Below are positions 32,901 to 46,100 of a stretch of 64,000 nucleotides of DNA, in pieces; position 1 is the stretch's first letter; every line of letters begins with the position of its first letter. A model generated the notes under the pieces. It did no database searches. It saw only the letters and a program-made list of their open reading frames with translations, and was not told the origin of the DNA. Made by a program: the position numbers and the translations under genes. Source of the stretch: Punica granatum. Its lineage: Eukaryota; Streptophyta; Magnoliopsida; Myrtales; Lythraceae. Where the stretch lies: contig NC_045134.1 of assembly GCF_007655135.1 (NCBI RefSeq), forward strand, positions 16,702,568-16,766,567. Direction: 5' to 3'.

Positions 32901-33852
32901 ACGGGCTGAACGAAAGTGAGGGGAGGGGCTGGAGTTTGAGAGGATTTTAGAGGGAGATTGGCTTGAGAGAGAGGGAGAATGAATAAGTGATTAAAGTTAA
33001 TGATGGAAGGGGCTTTATAGGCTAGGCTAATTGCCCGATTAAGAGAAGCTAAGTGTGGTTTAGTGGGCTAACCATGGGCTGCCGAAAATCCCAAGGGGGA
33101 TTAGGATGGGGAACATGTCACATAGTGTGTGGGGGAAGCAAGGTGGAAGTGATGGGAAGTGATGGGAGTTGATGGGTGTGTAAGAGGAAGTGAAAGAAGT
33201 GAGGGAAATTTGAAATGTGTGGTGGGGGGTGCTTGGAGCCGACGGTGGGAGGGAGGAGCCGACGGCTTGGGGCTGTCCAATCGGAGCCGAGGGTTGAGCC
33301 GTGGCTTGGGGTTGAGCCGCGGCTTGATGGCTTGGCTTGGCTGAGCTGTGGGTCCCGTCTGATTGAGAGAAAAGCCGGAAAATGCTTGAAACCCGACTGA
33401 GCTTGCATCCGATCTCCGACGTCCAATTAATTTGAAGATTTGGAATGCTTGAACGACGAGAATTTGAATGAGCCTAATATCGCCATGCGTCGTGTGGACG
33501 AGCGTTCGGGCGACTCGGCGCCTCGGGAGTCGGTTTTGCCCTGTTTGGACGTTCGGAGTGGAATTTAGCGCCCCTCGACCCCCGATTGTTCTTTGTGCAT
33601 CCTTGCATTTGTTTTGGCGATCCTTTTGCCCCGTGAGTGATTGTTGGCTCGTCGTCCTCGGTCGGGGACCGTTGGCCCGGGAGGACCTAGGGACCTTGAC
33701 CGGGATTTTCTAAGTGTGCCGTGCTCTTCTCTTATTGTTCATGACCCCGTGCCCGCCTATTTGCCTCCGATTGTCGGATGATATATAGTGTCCCGGGCTT
33801 CAGTCGAGAATCCTCGTGTGGGAAGTCGGTGGGCCAAAATGGGGTGCTGACA
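29941..33852 (-). repeat. 3' LTR of element D (3912 bp, 3' end cut by element C)
   Basis: Starts TGTCAGCACCCC at 33852 on the - strand, next to the polypurine tract, and matches the LTRs of A and B along most of its length, including the TATA region and the region around 31000-31240 (A: about 3000-3200). Homology to the B LTR shows that about 520 bp are missing at 29941. A short tandem CACGTACACATAA occurs near 31616-31640. Open frames here are not conserved in the other LTR copies. Confidence 0.87.
33013..33019 (-). promoter_or_regulatory. Candidate TATA box of the element D LTR
   Basis: CCTATAAAGCC on the - strand, in the same neighbourhood as the TATA boxes of A and C, 0.83 kb from the LTR start. 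Confidence 0.58.
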
Positions 33853-33867
33853 ACTTGCCCCTCTTTG
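33853..33867 (-). other. Polypurine tract of element D
   Basis: CAAAGAGGGGCAAGT on the - strand directly precedes the LTR start; element A has the same tract at 10415-10428. Confidence 0.85.
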
Positions 33868-34026
33868 GTTGCATGCTCGGTTAGAGGATGTAGCCAAAGA
33901 CCATGAGAGGCACCCATTTAGTCCCGGCGGCCGCTTCTGTCGTCGCTCTCCGTGGTGGCTCGCCCCTCCTCCTGTCATGAGATAGTGGCGTGAGCGGGAT
34001 TTGGGGAATGTGAAGTGGTAGGTGAA
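33868..34026 (-). other. 3' untranslated segment of D between array and polypurine tract, shared with A
   Basis: Nearly base-for-base match in reverse complement to 10259-10414 of element A, including the ATGACAGGAGG and CGACAGAAGCGG lines. A frame with GERRQKRPPG-like text runs through it only as an overhang of the stop-free array. Confidence 0.85.
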
Positions 34027-34140
34027 GGGCCGAAGCCCGCAGAAAGCAGTAAAATGGACGAGAGGTCCGGAAAGCAGTAAATGTGGACGCGAAGTCCGGA
34101 AAGCAATAAAGTGGACGCGGAGTCCGAAAAGCAGTAACCG
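34027..34140 (-). repeat. Array edge with simple 28-30-bp monomers and one old-type hairpin
   Basis: The first units next to the LTR are short: linker GAAAGCAGTAAA plus one GGACGCGAAGTCC-like palindrome each. The outermost palindrome is GGGCCGAAGCCC (34027-34038), the type seen in element A minisatellites. The compound 70-bp unit appears only further in. Confidence 0.8.
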
Positions 34141-37100
34141 GACGCAAAGTCCGGGGACGCGAAGTCTTGAAAGCAATAAAGTGGACGCGAAGTCCGGAAA
34201 GCAGTAACCGGACGCAAAGTCCGGGGACGCGAAGTCCTGAAAGCAATAAAGTGGACTCGGAGTCCGGAAAGCAGTAACCGGACACAAAGTCCGTGGACGC
34301 GAAGTCCTGAAAGCAGTAAAGTGGACGCGGAGTCCGGAAAGCAGTAACCGGACGCAAAGTCCGGGGACGCGAAGTCCTGAAAGCAGTAAAGTGGACGCCG
34401 AGTCCGGAAAGCAGTAACCGGACGCAAAGTCCGGGGACGCGAAGTCCTGAAAGCAGTAAAGTGGACGCGGAGTCCGGAAAGCAGTAACCGGACGCAAAGT
34501 CCGGGGACGCGAAGTCCTGAAAGCAGTAAAGTGGACGCGGAGTCCGGAAAGCAGTAACCGGACGCAAAGTCCGGGGACGCGAAGTCCTAAAAGCAATAAA
34601 GTGGACGCGGGGTCTGAAAAGCAGTAACCGGACGCAAAGTCCGGGGACGCGAAGTCCTGAAAGCAATAAAGTGGACGCGGAGTCCGGAAAGCAGTAACCG
34701 GACGCAAAGTCCGGGGACGCGAAGTCCTGAAAGCAGTAAAGTGGACGCGGAGTCCGGAAAGCAGTAACCAGACGCAAAGTCCGGGGACGCGAAGTCCTGA
34801 AAGCACTAAAGTGGACGGGGAGTCCGGAAAGCAATAACCGGACGCAAAGTCCGGGGACGCGAAGTCCTGAAAGCAGTAAAGTGGACGCGGTGTCCGGAAA
34901 GAAGTAACTGGACGCAAAGTCCGGGGACGCGAAGTCCTGAAAGCACTAAAGTGGACACGGAGTACGGAAAGCAGTAACCAGACGCACAGTCCGGGGACGC
35001 GAAGTCTTGAAAGCAGTAAAGTGGACGCGGAGTCCGAAAAGCAGTAACCGGACGCAAAGTCCGGGGACGCGAAGTCCTGAAAGCAGTAAAGTGGACGCCG
35101 AGTCCGGAAAGTAATAACCGGACGGAAAGTCCGGGGACGCGAAGTCCTGAAAGCAATAAAGTGGACGGGGAGTTCGGAAAGAAGTAACTGGACGCAGAGT
35201 CCGGGGACGCGAAGTCCTGAAGGCACTAAAGTGGACGCGGAGTACGGAAAGCAGTAACCAGACGCACAGTCCGGGGCCGCGAAGTCCTGAAAGCAGTAAA
35301 GTGGACGCGGAGTCCGGAAAGCAATAACCGGACGCAAAGTCCGGGGACGCGAAGTCCTGAAAGCACTAAAGTGGACGCGGAGTCCGGAAAGCAGTAAAGT
35401 GGGACGCGGAGTCCGGAAAGCAATAACCGGACGCAAAGTCCGGCTCCTGAAAGCAGTAAAGTGGACGCGGAGACCGGAAAGCAGTAACGGGACGCAAAGT
35501 CTGGGGACGCGAAGTCCTGAAATCAGTAAAGTGGACGCGGAGTCCGGAAAGCAATAACCGGACGCGAAGTCCTGAAAGCAGTAAAGTGGACGCGGAGTCC
35601 GGAAAGCAATAACCGGACGCAAAGTCCGGGGACGCGAAGTCCTGAAAGCAATAAAGTGGACGCAGAGTCCGGAAAGCAGTAACCGGACGCAATGTCCGGG
35701 GACGCGAAGTCCTGAAAGCAATAAAGTGGACGGGGAGTCCGGAAAGCAATAACCGGACGCAAAGTCCGGGGACGCGAAGTCCTGAAAGCACTAAAGTGGA
35801 CGCGGAGTACGGAAAGCAGTAACCGGACGCAAAGTCCGGGGACGCGAAGTCCTGAAAGCAGTAAAGTGGACGCGGAGTTCGGAAAGAAGTAACTGGACGT
35901 AGATTCCGGGGACGCGAAGTCCTGAAAGCACTAAAATGGACGCGGAGTACGGAAAGCAGTAACCAGACGCACAGTCCGGGGCCGCGAAGTCCTGAAAGCC
36001 GTAAAGTGCACGCGGAGTCCGGAAAGCAATAACCGGACGCAAATTCCGGGGACGCGAAGTCCTGAAAGCAGTAAAGTGGACGCGGAGTTCGGAAAGAAGT
36101 AACTGGACGCAGAGTCCGGGGACGCGAAGTCCTGAAAGCACTAAGGTGGACGCGGAGTACCGAAAGCAATAACCGGACGCGAAGTCCTAAAAGCAGTAAA
36201 GTGGACGCGGAGTCCGGAAAGCAATAGCCGGACGCAAAGTCCAGGGACGCGAAGTCCTGAAAGCAATAAAGTGGACGCAGAGTCCGGAAAGCAGTAACCG
36301 GACGCAAAGTCCGGGGACGCGAAGTCCTGAAAGCAGTTAAGTGGACGCGGAGTTCGGAAAGAAGTAACTGGACGCAGAGTCCGGGGACGCGAAGTCCTGA
36401 AAGCACTAAAGTGGACGCGGAGTACGGAAAGCAGTAACCAGACGCACAGTCCGGGGCCGCGAAGTCCTGAAAGCAATAAAGTGGACGGGGAGTCCGGAAA
36501 GCAATAACCGGACGCAAAGTCCGGGGACGCGAAGTCCTGAAAGCACTAAAGTGGACGCGGAGTCTGGAAAGCAGTAACCAGACGCAAAGTCCGGGGACGC
36601 GAAGTCCAGAAAGCAGTAAAGTGGACGCGGAGTCCGGAAAGCAATAACCGGACGCAAAGTCCGGGGACGCGAAGTCCTGAAAGCAATAAAGTGGACGCAG
36701 AGTCCGGAAAGCAGTAACCGGACGCAAAGTTCGGGGACGCGAAGTCCTGAAAGCAGTAAAGTGGACGCGGAGTTCGGAAAGAAGTAACTGGACGCAGAGT
36801 CCGGGGACGCGAAGTCCTGAAAGCACTAAAGTGGACGCGGAGTACGGAAAGCAGTAACCAGACGCACAGTCCGGGGCCGCGAAGTCCTGAAAGCAATAAA
36901 GTGGACGGGGAGTCCGGAAAGAAATAACCGGACGCAAAGTCCGGGGACGCGAAGTCCTGAAAGCACTAAAGTGGACGCGGAGTCCGGAAAGCAGTAACCG
37001 GACGCAAGTCCGGGACGCGAAGTCCTGAAAGCAGTAAAGTGGACGCGGAGTTCGGAAAGAAGTAACTGGACGCAGAGTCTGGGGACGCGAAGTCCTGAAA

Positions 37101-40100
37101 GCACTAAAGTGGACGGGGAGTCCGGAAAGCAATAACCGGACGCAAAGTCCGGGGACGCGAAGTCCTGAAAGCACTAAAGTGGACGGGGAGTCCGGAAAGC
37201 AATAACCGGACGCAAAGTCCGGGGACGCGAAGTCCTGAAAGCACTAAAGTGGACGCGGAGTCCGGAAAGCAATAACCGGACGCAAAGTCCGGGGACGCGA
37301 AGTCCTGAAAGCAGTAAAGTGGACGCGGTGTCCGGAAAGAAGTAACTGGACGCAAAGTCCGGGGACGCGAAGTCCTGAAAGCACTAAAGTGGACACGGAG
37401 TACGGAAAGCAGTAACCAGACGCACAGTCCGGGGACGCGAAGTCTTGAAAGCAGTAAAGTGGACGCGGAGTCCGAAAAGCAGTAACTGGACGCAAAGTCC
37501 GGGGACGCGAAGTCCTGAAAGCAGTAAAGTGGACGCCGAGTCCGGAAAGTAATAACCGGACGGAAAGTCCGGGGACGCGAAGTCCTGAAAGCAATAAAGT
37601 GGACGGGGAGTCCGGAAAGCAATAACCGGACGCAAAGTCCGGGGACGCGAAGTCCTGAAAGCACTAAAGTGGACGCGGAGTCCGGAAAGAAGTAACCGGA
37701 CGCAAAGTCCGGGGACGCGAAGTCCTGAAAGCACTAAAGTGGACGCGGAGTACGGAAAGCAGTAACCTGACGCAAAGTCCGGGGACGCGAAGTCCTGAAA
37801 GCAGTAAAGTGGACGCGGAGTCCGGAAAGCAGTAACCGGACGAAAAGTCCGGGGACGCGAAGTCCTGAAAGCAGTAAAGTGGACGCGGAGTTCGGAAAGA
37901 AGTAACTGGACGTAGAGTCCGGGGACGCGAAGTCCTGAAAGCACTAAAGTGGACGCGGAGTACGGAAAGCAGTAACCAGACGCACAGTCCGGGGCCGCGA
38001 AGTCCTGAAAGCAGTAAAGTCGACGCGGAGTCCGGAAAGCAGTAACCGGACGCAAAGTACGGGGACGCGAAGCCCTGAAAGCACAAAAGTGGACGCGGAG
38101 TCCGGAAAGCAGTAACCGGACGCAAATTCCGGGGACGCGAAGTCCTGAAAGCAGTAAAGTGGACAAGGAGTTCGGAAAGAAGTAACTGGACGCAGAGTCC
38201 GGGGACGCGAAGTCCTGAAAGCACTAAGGTGGACGCGGAGTACCGAAAGCAATAACCGGACGCGAAGTCCTGAAAGCAGTAAAGTGGACGCGGAGTCCGG
38301 AAAGCAATAACCGGACGCAAAGTCCGGGGACGCGAAGTCCTGAAAGCAGTAAAGTGGACGCAGAGTCCGGAAAGCAGTAACCGGACGCAAAGTCCGGGGA
38401 CTTCGAAGTCCTGAAAGCAGTAAAGTGGACGCGGAGTTCGGAAAGAAGTAACTGGACGCAGAGTCCGGGGACGCGAAGTCCTGAAGGCACTAAAGTGGAC
38501 GCGGAGTACGGAAATCAGTAACCAGACACACAGTCCGGGGCCGCGAAGTCCTGAAAGCAGTAAAGTGGACGCGGAGTCCGGAAAGCAATAACCGGACGCA
38601 AAGTCCGGGGACGCGAAGTCCTGAAAGCACTAAAGTGGACGCGGAGTCCGGAAAGCAGTAAAGTGGACGCGGAGTCCGGAAGGCAATAACCGGACGCAAA
38701 GTCCGGCTCCTGAAAGCAGTAAAGTGGACGCGGAGTCCGGAAAGCAGTAACGGGACGCAAAGTCTGGGGACGCGAAGTCCTGAAATCAGTAAAGTGGACG
38801 CGGAGTCCGGAAAGCAATAACCGGACGCGAAGTCCTGAAAGCAGTAAAGTGGACGCGGAGTCCGGAAAGCAATAACCGGACCCAAAGTCCGGGGACGCGA
38901 AGTCCTGACAGCAATAAAGTGGACGCAGAGTCCGGAAAGCAGTAACCGGACGCAATGTCCGGGGACGCGAAGTCCTGAAAGCAATAAAGTGGACGGGGAG
39001 TCCGGAAAGCAATAACCGGACGCAAAGTCCGGGGACGCGAAGTCCTGAAAGCACTAAAGTGGACGCGGAGTCCGGAAAGAAGTAACCGGACGCAAAGTCC
39101 AGGGACGCGAAGTCCTGAAAGCACTAAAGTGGACGCGGAGTACGGAAAGCAGTAACTGGACGCAAAGTCCGGGGACGTGAAGTCCTGAAAGCAGTAAAGT
39201 GGACGCGGAGTTCGGAAAGAAGTAACTGGACGTAGAGTCCGGGGACGTGAAGTCCTGAAAGCACTAAAGTGGACGCGGAGTATGGAAAGCAGTAACCAGA
39301 CGCGCAGTCCGGGGCCGCGAAGTCCTGAAAGCCGTAAATTGGACGCGGAGTCCGGAAAGCAATAACCGGACGCAAAGTACGGGGACGCGAAGTCCTGAAA
39401 GCACTAAAGTGGACGCGGAGTCCGGAAAGCAGTAACCGGACGCAAATTCCGGGGACGCGAAGTCCTGAAAGCAGTAAAGTGGACGCGGAGTTCGGAAAGA
39501 AGTAACTGGACGCAGAGTCCGGGGACGCGAAGTCCTGAAAGCACTAAGGTGGACGCGGAGTACCGAAAGCAATAACCGGACGCGAAGTCCTGAAAGCAGT
39601 AAAGTGGACGCGGAGTCCGGAAAGTAATAACCGGACGCAAAGTCCGGGGACGCGAAGTCCTGAAAGCAATAAAGTGGACGCAGAGTCCGGAAAGCAGTAA
39701 CCGGACGCAAAGTCCGGGGACGCGAAGTCCTGAAAGCAGTAAAGTGGACGCGGAGTTCGGAAAGAAGTAACTGGACGCAGAGTCCGGGGACGCGAAGTCC
39801 TGAAAGCACAAAAGTGGACGCGGAGTACGGAAAGCAGTAACCAGACGCACCGTCCGGGGCCGCGAAGTCCTGAATGCAATAAAGTGGACGGGGAGTCCGG
39901 AAAGCAATAACCGGACGCAAAGTCCGAGGACGCGAAGTCCTGAAAGCACTAAAGTGGACGCGGAGTCCGGAAAGCAGTAACCAGACGCAAAGTCCGGGGA
40001 CGCGAAGTCCTGAAAGCAGTAAAGTGGACGCGGAGTTCGGAAAGAAGTAACTGGACGCAGAGTCTGGGGACGCGAAGTCCTGAAAGCACTAAAGTGGACG

Positions 40101-43100
40101 GGGAGTCCGGAAAGCAATAACCGGACGCAAAGTCCGGGGACGCGAAGTCCTGAAAGCACTAAAGTGGACGCGGAGTCCGGAAAGAAGTAACCGGACGCAA
40201 AGTCCAGGGACGCGAAGTCCTGAAAGCACTAAAGTGGACGCGGAGTACGGAAAGCAGTAACCGGACGCAAAGTCCGGGGACGAGAAGTCCTGAAAGCAGT
40301 AAAGTGGACGCGGAGTTCGGAAAGAAGTAACTGGACGTAGAGTCCGGGGACGCGAAGTCCTGAAAGCACTAAAGTGGACGCGGAGTACGGAAAGCAGTAA
40401 CCAGACGCGCAGTCCGGGGCCGCGAAGTCCTGAAAGCCGTAAAGTGGACGCGGAGTCCGGAAAGCAATAACCGGACGCAAAGTACGGGGACGCGAAGTCC
40501 TGAAAGCACTAAAGTGGACGCGGAGTCCGGAAAGCAGTAACCGGACGCAAATTCCGGGAACGCGAAGTCCTGAAAGCAGTAAAGTGGACGCGGAGTTCGG
40601 AAAGAAGTAACTGGACGCAGAGTCCGGGGACGCGAAGTCCTGAAAGCACTAAGGTGGACGCGGAGTACCGAAAGCAATAACCGGACGCGAAGTCCTGAAA
40701 GCAGTAAAGTGGACGCGGAGTCCGGAAAGTAATAACCGGACGCAAAGTCCGGGGACGCGAAGTCCTGAAAGCAATAAAGTGGACGCAGAGTCCGGAAAGC
40801 AGTAACCGGACGCAAAGTCCGGGACGCGAAGTCCTGAAAGCAGTAAAGTGGACGCGGAGTTCGGAAAGAAGTAACCGGACGTAGAGTCCGGGGACGCGAA
40901 GTCCTGAAAGCACTAAAGTGGACGCGGAGTACGGAAAGCAGCAACCCGACGCACAGTCCGGGGCCGCGAAGTCCTGAAAGCAGTAAAGTGGACGCGGAGT
41001 CCGGAAAGCAGTAACCGGACGCAAAGTACGGGGACGCGAAGCCCTGAAAGCACTAAAGTGGACGCGGAGTCCGGAAAGCAGTAACCGGACGCAAATTCCG
41101 GGGACGCGAAGTCCTGAAAGCAGTAAAGTGGACAAGGAGTTCGGAAACAAGTAACTGGACGCAGAGTCCGGGGACGCGAAGTCCTGAAAGCACTAAGGTG
41201 GACGCGGAGTACCGAAAGCAATAACCGGACGCGAAGTCCTGAAAGCAGTAAAGTGGACGCGGAGTCCGGAAAGCAATAACCGGACGCAAAGTCCGGGGAC
41301 GCGAAGTCCTGAAAGCAGTAAAGTGGACGCAGAGTCCGGAAAGCAGTAACCGGACGCAAAGTCCGGGGACTTCGAAGTCCTGAAAGCAGTAAAGTGGACG
41401 CGGAGTTCGGAAAGAAGTAACTGGACGCAGAGTCCGGGGACGCGAAGTCCTGAAGGCATTAAAGTGTACGCGGAGTACGGAAAGCAGTAACCAGACGCAC
41501 AGTCCTGGGCCGCGAGGTCCTGAAAGCAGTAAAGTGGACGCGGAGTCCGGAAAGCAATAACCGGACGCAAAGTCCGGGGACGCGAAGTCCTGAAAGCACT
41601 AAAGTGGACGCGGAGTCCGGAAAGCAGTAAAGTGGACGCGGAGTCCGGAAAGCAATAACCGGACGCAAGTCCGGCTCCTGAAAGCAGTAAAGTGGACGCG
41701 GAGTCCGGAAAGCAGTAACGGGACGCAAAGTCTGGGTACGCGAAGTCCTGAAATCAGTAAAGTGGACGCGGAGTCCGGAAAGCAATAACCGGACGCGAAG
41801 TCCTGAAAGCAGTAAAGTGGACGCGGAGTCCGGAAAGCAATAACCGGACGCAAAGTCCGGGGACGCGAAGTCCTGAAAGCAATAAAGTGGACGCAGAGTC
41901 CGGAAAGCAGTAACCGGACGCAATGTCCGGGGACGCGAAGTCCTGAAAGCAATAAAGTGGACGGGGAGTCCGGAAAGCAATAACCGGACGCAAAGTCCGG
42001 GGACGCGAAGTCCTGAAAGCACTAAAGTGGACACGGAGTACGGAAAGCAGTAACCAGACGCACAGTCCGGGGACGCGAAGTCCTGAAAGCACTAAAGTGG
42101 ACGCGGAGTCCGAAAAGCAATAACCGGACGCAAAGTCCGGGGACGCGAAGTCCTGAAAGCAGTAAAGTGGACGCCGAGTCCGGAAAGTAATAACCGGACG
42201 GAAAGTCCGGGGACGCGAAGTCCTGAAAGCAATAAAGTGGACGGGCAGTCCGGAAAGCAATAACCGGACGCAAAGTCCGGGGACGCGAAGTCCTGAAAGC
42301 ACTAAAGTGGACGCGGAGTCCGGAAAGAAGTAACCGGACGCAAAGTCCGGGGACGCGAAGTCCTGAAAGCACTAAAGTGGACGCGGAGTACGGAAAGCAG
42401 TAACCTGACGCAAAGTCCGGGGACGCGAAGTCCTGAAAGCAGTAAAGTGGACGCGGAGTCCGGAAAGCAGTAACCTGACGCAAAGTCCGGGGACGCGAAG
42501 TCCTGAAAGCAGTAAAGTGGACGCGGAGTTCGGAAAGAAGTAACTGGACGTAGAGTCCGGGGACGCGAAGTCCTGAAAGCACTAAAGTGGACGCGGAGTA
42601 CGGAAAGCAGTAACCAGACGCACAGTCCGGGGCCGCGAAGTCCTGAAAGCAGTAAAGTGGACGCGGAGTCCGGAAAGCAGTAACCGGACGCAAAGTACGG
42701 GGACGCGAAGCCCTGAAAGCACAAAAGTGGACGCGGAGTCCGGAAAGCAGTAACCGGACGCAAATTCCGGGGACGCGAAGTCCTGAAAGCAGTAAAGTGG
42801 ACAAGGAGTTCGGAAAGAAGTAACTGGACGCAAAGTCCGGGGACGCGAAGTCCTGAAAGCACTAAGGTGGACGCGGAGTACCGAAAGCAATAACCGGACG
42901 CGAAGTCCTGAAAGCAGTAAAGTGGACGCGGAGTCCGGAAAGCAATAACCGGACGCAAAGTCCGGGACGCGAAGTCCTGAAAGCAGTAAAGTGGACGCAG
43001 AGTCCGGAAAGCAGTAACCGGACGCAAAGTCCGGGACTTCGAAGTCCTGAAAGCAGTAAAGTGGACGCGGAGTTCGGAAAGAAGTAACTGGACGCAGAGT

Positions 43101-46100
43101 CCGGGGACGCGAAGTCCTGAAGGCACTAAAGTGGACGCGGAGTACGGAAAGCAGTAACCAGACGCACAGTCCGGGGCCGCGAAGTCCTGAAAGCAGTAAA
43201 GTGGACGCGGAGTCCGGAAAGCAATAACCGGACGCAAAGTCCGGGGACGCGAAGTCCTGAAAGCACTAAAGTGGACGCGGAGTCCGGAAAGCAGTAAAGT
43301 GGACGCGGAGTCCGGAAAGCAATAACCGGACGCAAAGTCCGGCTCCTGAAAGCAGTAACGGGACGCAAAGTCTGGGGACGCGAAGTCCTGAAATCAGTAA
43401 AGTGGACGCGGAGTCCGGAAAGCAATAACCGGACGCGAAGTCCTGAAAGCAGTAAAGTGGACGCGGAGTCCGGAAAGCAATAACCGGACCCAAAGTCCGG
43501 GGACGCGAAGTCCTGACAGCAATAAAGTGGACGCAGAGTCCGGAAAGCAGTAACCGGACGCAATGTCCGGGGACGCGAAGTCCTGAAAGCAATAAAGTGG
43601 ACGGGGAGTCCGGAAAGCAATAACCGGACGCAAAGTCCGGGGACGCGAAGTCCTGAAAGCACTAAAGTGGACGCGGAGTCCGGAAAGAAGTAACGGACGC
43701 AAAGTCCAGGGACGCGAAGTCCTGAAAGCACTAAAGTGGACGCGGAGTACGGAAAGCAGTAACCGGACGCAAAGTCCGGGGACGCGAAGTCCTGAAAGCA
43801 GTAAAGTGGACGCGGAGTTCGGAAAGAAGTAACTGGACGTAGAGTCCGGGGACGTGAAGTCCTGAAAGCACTAAAGTGGACGCGGAGTACGGAAAGCAGT
43901 AACCAGACGCGCAGTCCGGGGACGCGAAGTCCTGAAAGCCGTAAATTGGACGCGGAGTCCAGAAAGCAATAACCGGACGCAAAGTACGGGGACGCGAAGT
44001 CCTGAAAGCACTAAAGTGGACGCGGAGTCCGGAAAGCAGTAACCGGACGCAAATTCCGGGGACGCGAATTCCTGAAAGCAGTAAAGTGGACGCGGAGTTC
44101 GGAAAGAAGTAACTGGACGCAGAGTCCGGGGACGCGAAGTCCTGAAAGCACTAAGGTGGACGCGGAGTACCGAAAGCAATAACCGGACGCGAAGTCCTGA
44201 AAGCAGTAAAGTGGACGCGGAGTCCGGAAAGTAATAACCGGACGCAAAGTCCGGGGACGCGAAGTCCTGAAAGCAATAAATTGGACGCAGAGTCCGGAAA
44301 GCAGTAACCGGACGCAAAGTCCGGGGACGCGAAGTCCTGAAAGCAGTAAAGTGGACGCGGAGTTCGGAAAGAAGTAACTGGACGCAGAGTCCGGGGACGC
44401 GAAGTCCTGAAAGCACAAAAGTGGACGCGGAGTACGGAAAGCAGTAACCAGACGCACAGTCCGGGGCCGCGAAGTCCTGAATGCAATAAAGTGGACGGGG
44501 AGTCCGGAAAGCAATAACCGGACGCAAAGTCCGAGGACGCGAAGTCCTGAAAGCACTAAAGTGGACGCGGAGTCCGGAAAGCAGTAACCAGACGCAAAGT
44601 CCGGGGACGCGAAGTCCTGAAAGCAGTAAAGTGGACGCGGAGTTCGGAAAGAAGTAACTGGACGCAGAGTCGGGGACGCGAAGTCCTGAAAGCACTAAAG
44701 TGGACGGGGAGTCCGGAAAGCAATAACCGGACGCAAAGTCCGGGGACGCGAAGTCCTGAAAGCACTAAAGTGGACGCGGAGTCCGGAAAGAAGTAACCGG
44801 ACGCAAAGTCCAGGGACGCGAAGTCCTGAAAGCACTAAAGTGGACGCGGAGTACGGAAAGCAGTAACCGGACGCAAAGTCCGGGGACGAGAAGTCCTGAA
44901 AGCAGTAAAGTGGACGCGGAGTTCGGAAAGAAGTAACTGGACGTAGAGTCCGGGACGCGAAGTCCTGAAAGCACTAAAGTGGACGCGGAGTACGGAAAGC
45001 AGTAACCAGACGCGCAGTCCGGGGCCGCGAAGTCCTGAAAGCACTAAGGTGGACGCGGAGTACCGAAAGCAATAACCGGACGCGAAGTCCTGAAAGCAGT
45101 AAAGTGGACGCGGAGTCCGGAAAGTAATAACCGGACGCGAAGTCCTGAAAGCAATAAAGTGGACGCAGAGTCCGGAAAGCAGTAACCGGACGCAAAGTCC
45201 GGGGACGCGAAGTCCTGAAAGCAGTAAAGTGGACGCGGAGTTCGGAAAGAAGTAACCGGACGTAGAGTCCGGGGACGCGAAGTCCTGAAAGCACTAAAGT
45301 GGACGCGGAGTACGGAAAGCAGCAACCAGACGCACAGTCCGGGGCCGCGAAGTCCTGAAAGCAGTAAAGTGGACGCGGAGTCCGGATAGCTGTAACCGGA
45401 CGCAAAGTACGGGGACGCGAAGCCCTGAAAGCACTAAAGTGGACGCGGAGTCCGGAAAGCAGTAACCGGACGCAAATTCCGGGGACGCGAAGTCCTGAAA
45501 GCAGTAAAGTGGACGCGGAGTTCGGAAAGAAGTAACTGGACGCAGAGTCCGGGGACGCGAAGTCCTGAAAGCACTAAGGTGGACGCGGAGTACCGAAAGC
45601 AATAACCGGACGCGAAGTCCTGAAAGCAGTAAAGTGGACGCGGAGTCCGGAAAGTAATAACCGGACGCAAAGTCCGGGACGCGAAGTCCTGAAAGCAATA
45701 AAGTGGACGCAGAGTCCGGAAAGCAGTAACCGGACGCAAAGTCCGGGTACGCGAAGTCCTGAAAGCAGTAAAGTGGACGCGGAGTTCGGAAAGAAGTAAC
45801 CGGACGCAGAGTCCGGGGACGCGAAGTCCTGAAAGCACTAAAGTGGACGCGGAGTACGGAAAGCAGCAACCAGACGCACAGTCCGGGGCCGCGAAGTCCT
45901 GAAAGCAGTAAAGTGGACGCGGAGTCCGGAAAGCAGTAACCGGACGCAAAGTCCGGGGACGCGAAGCCCTGAAAGCACTAAAGTGGACGCGGAGTCCGGA
46001 AAGCAGTAACCGGACGCAATTCCGGGGACGCGAAGTCCTGAAAGCAGTAAAGTGGACGCGGAGTTCGGAAAGAAGTAACTGGACGCAGAGTCCGGGGACG

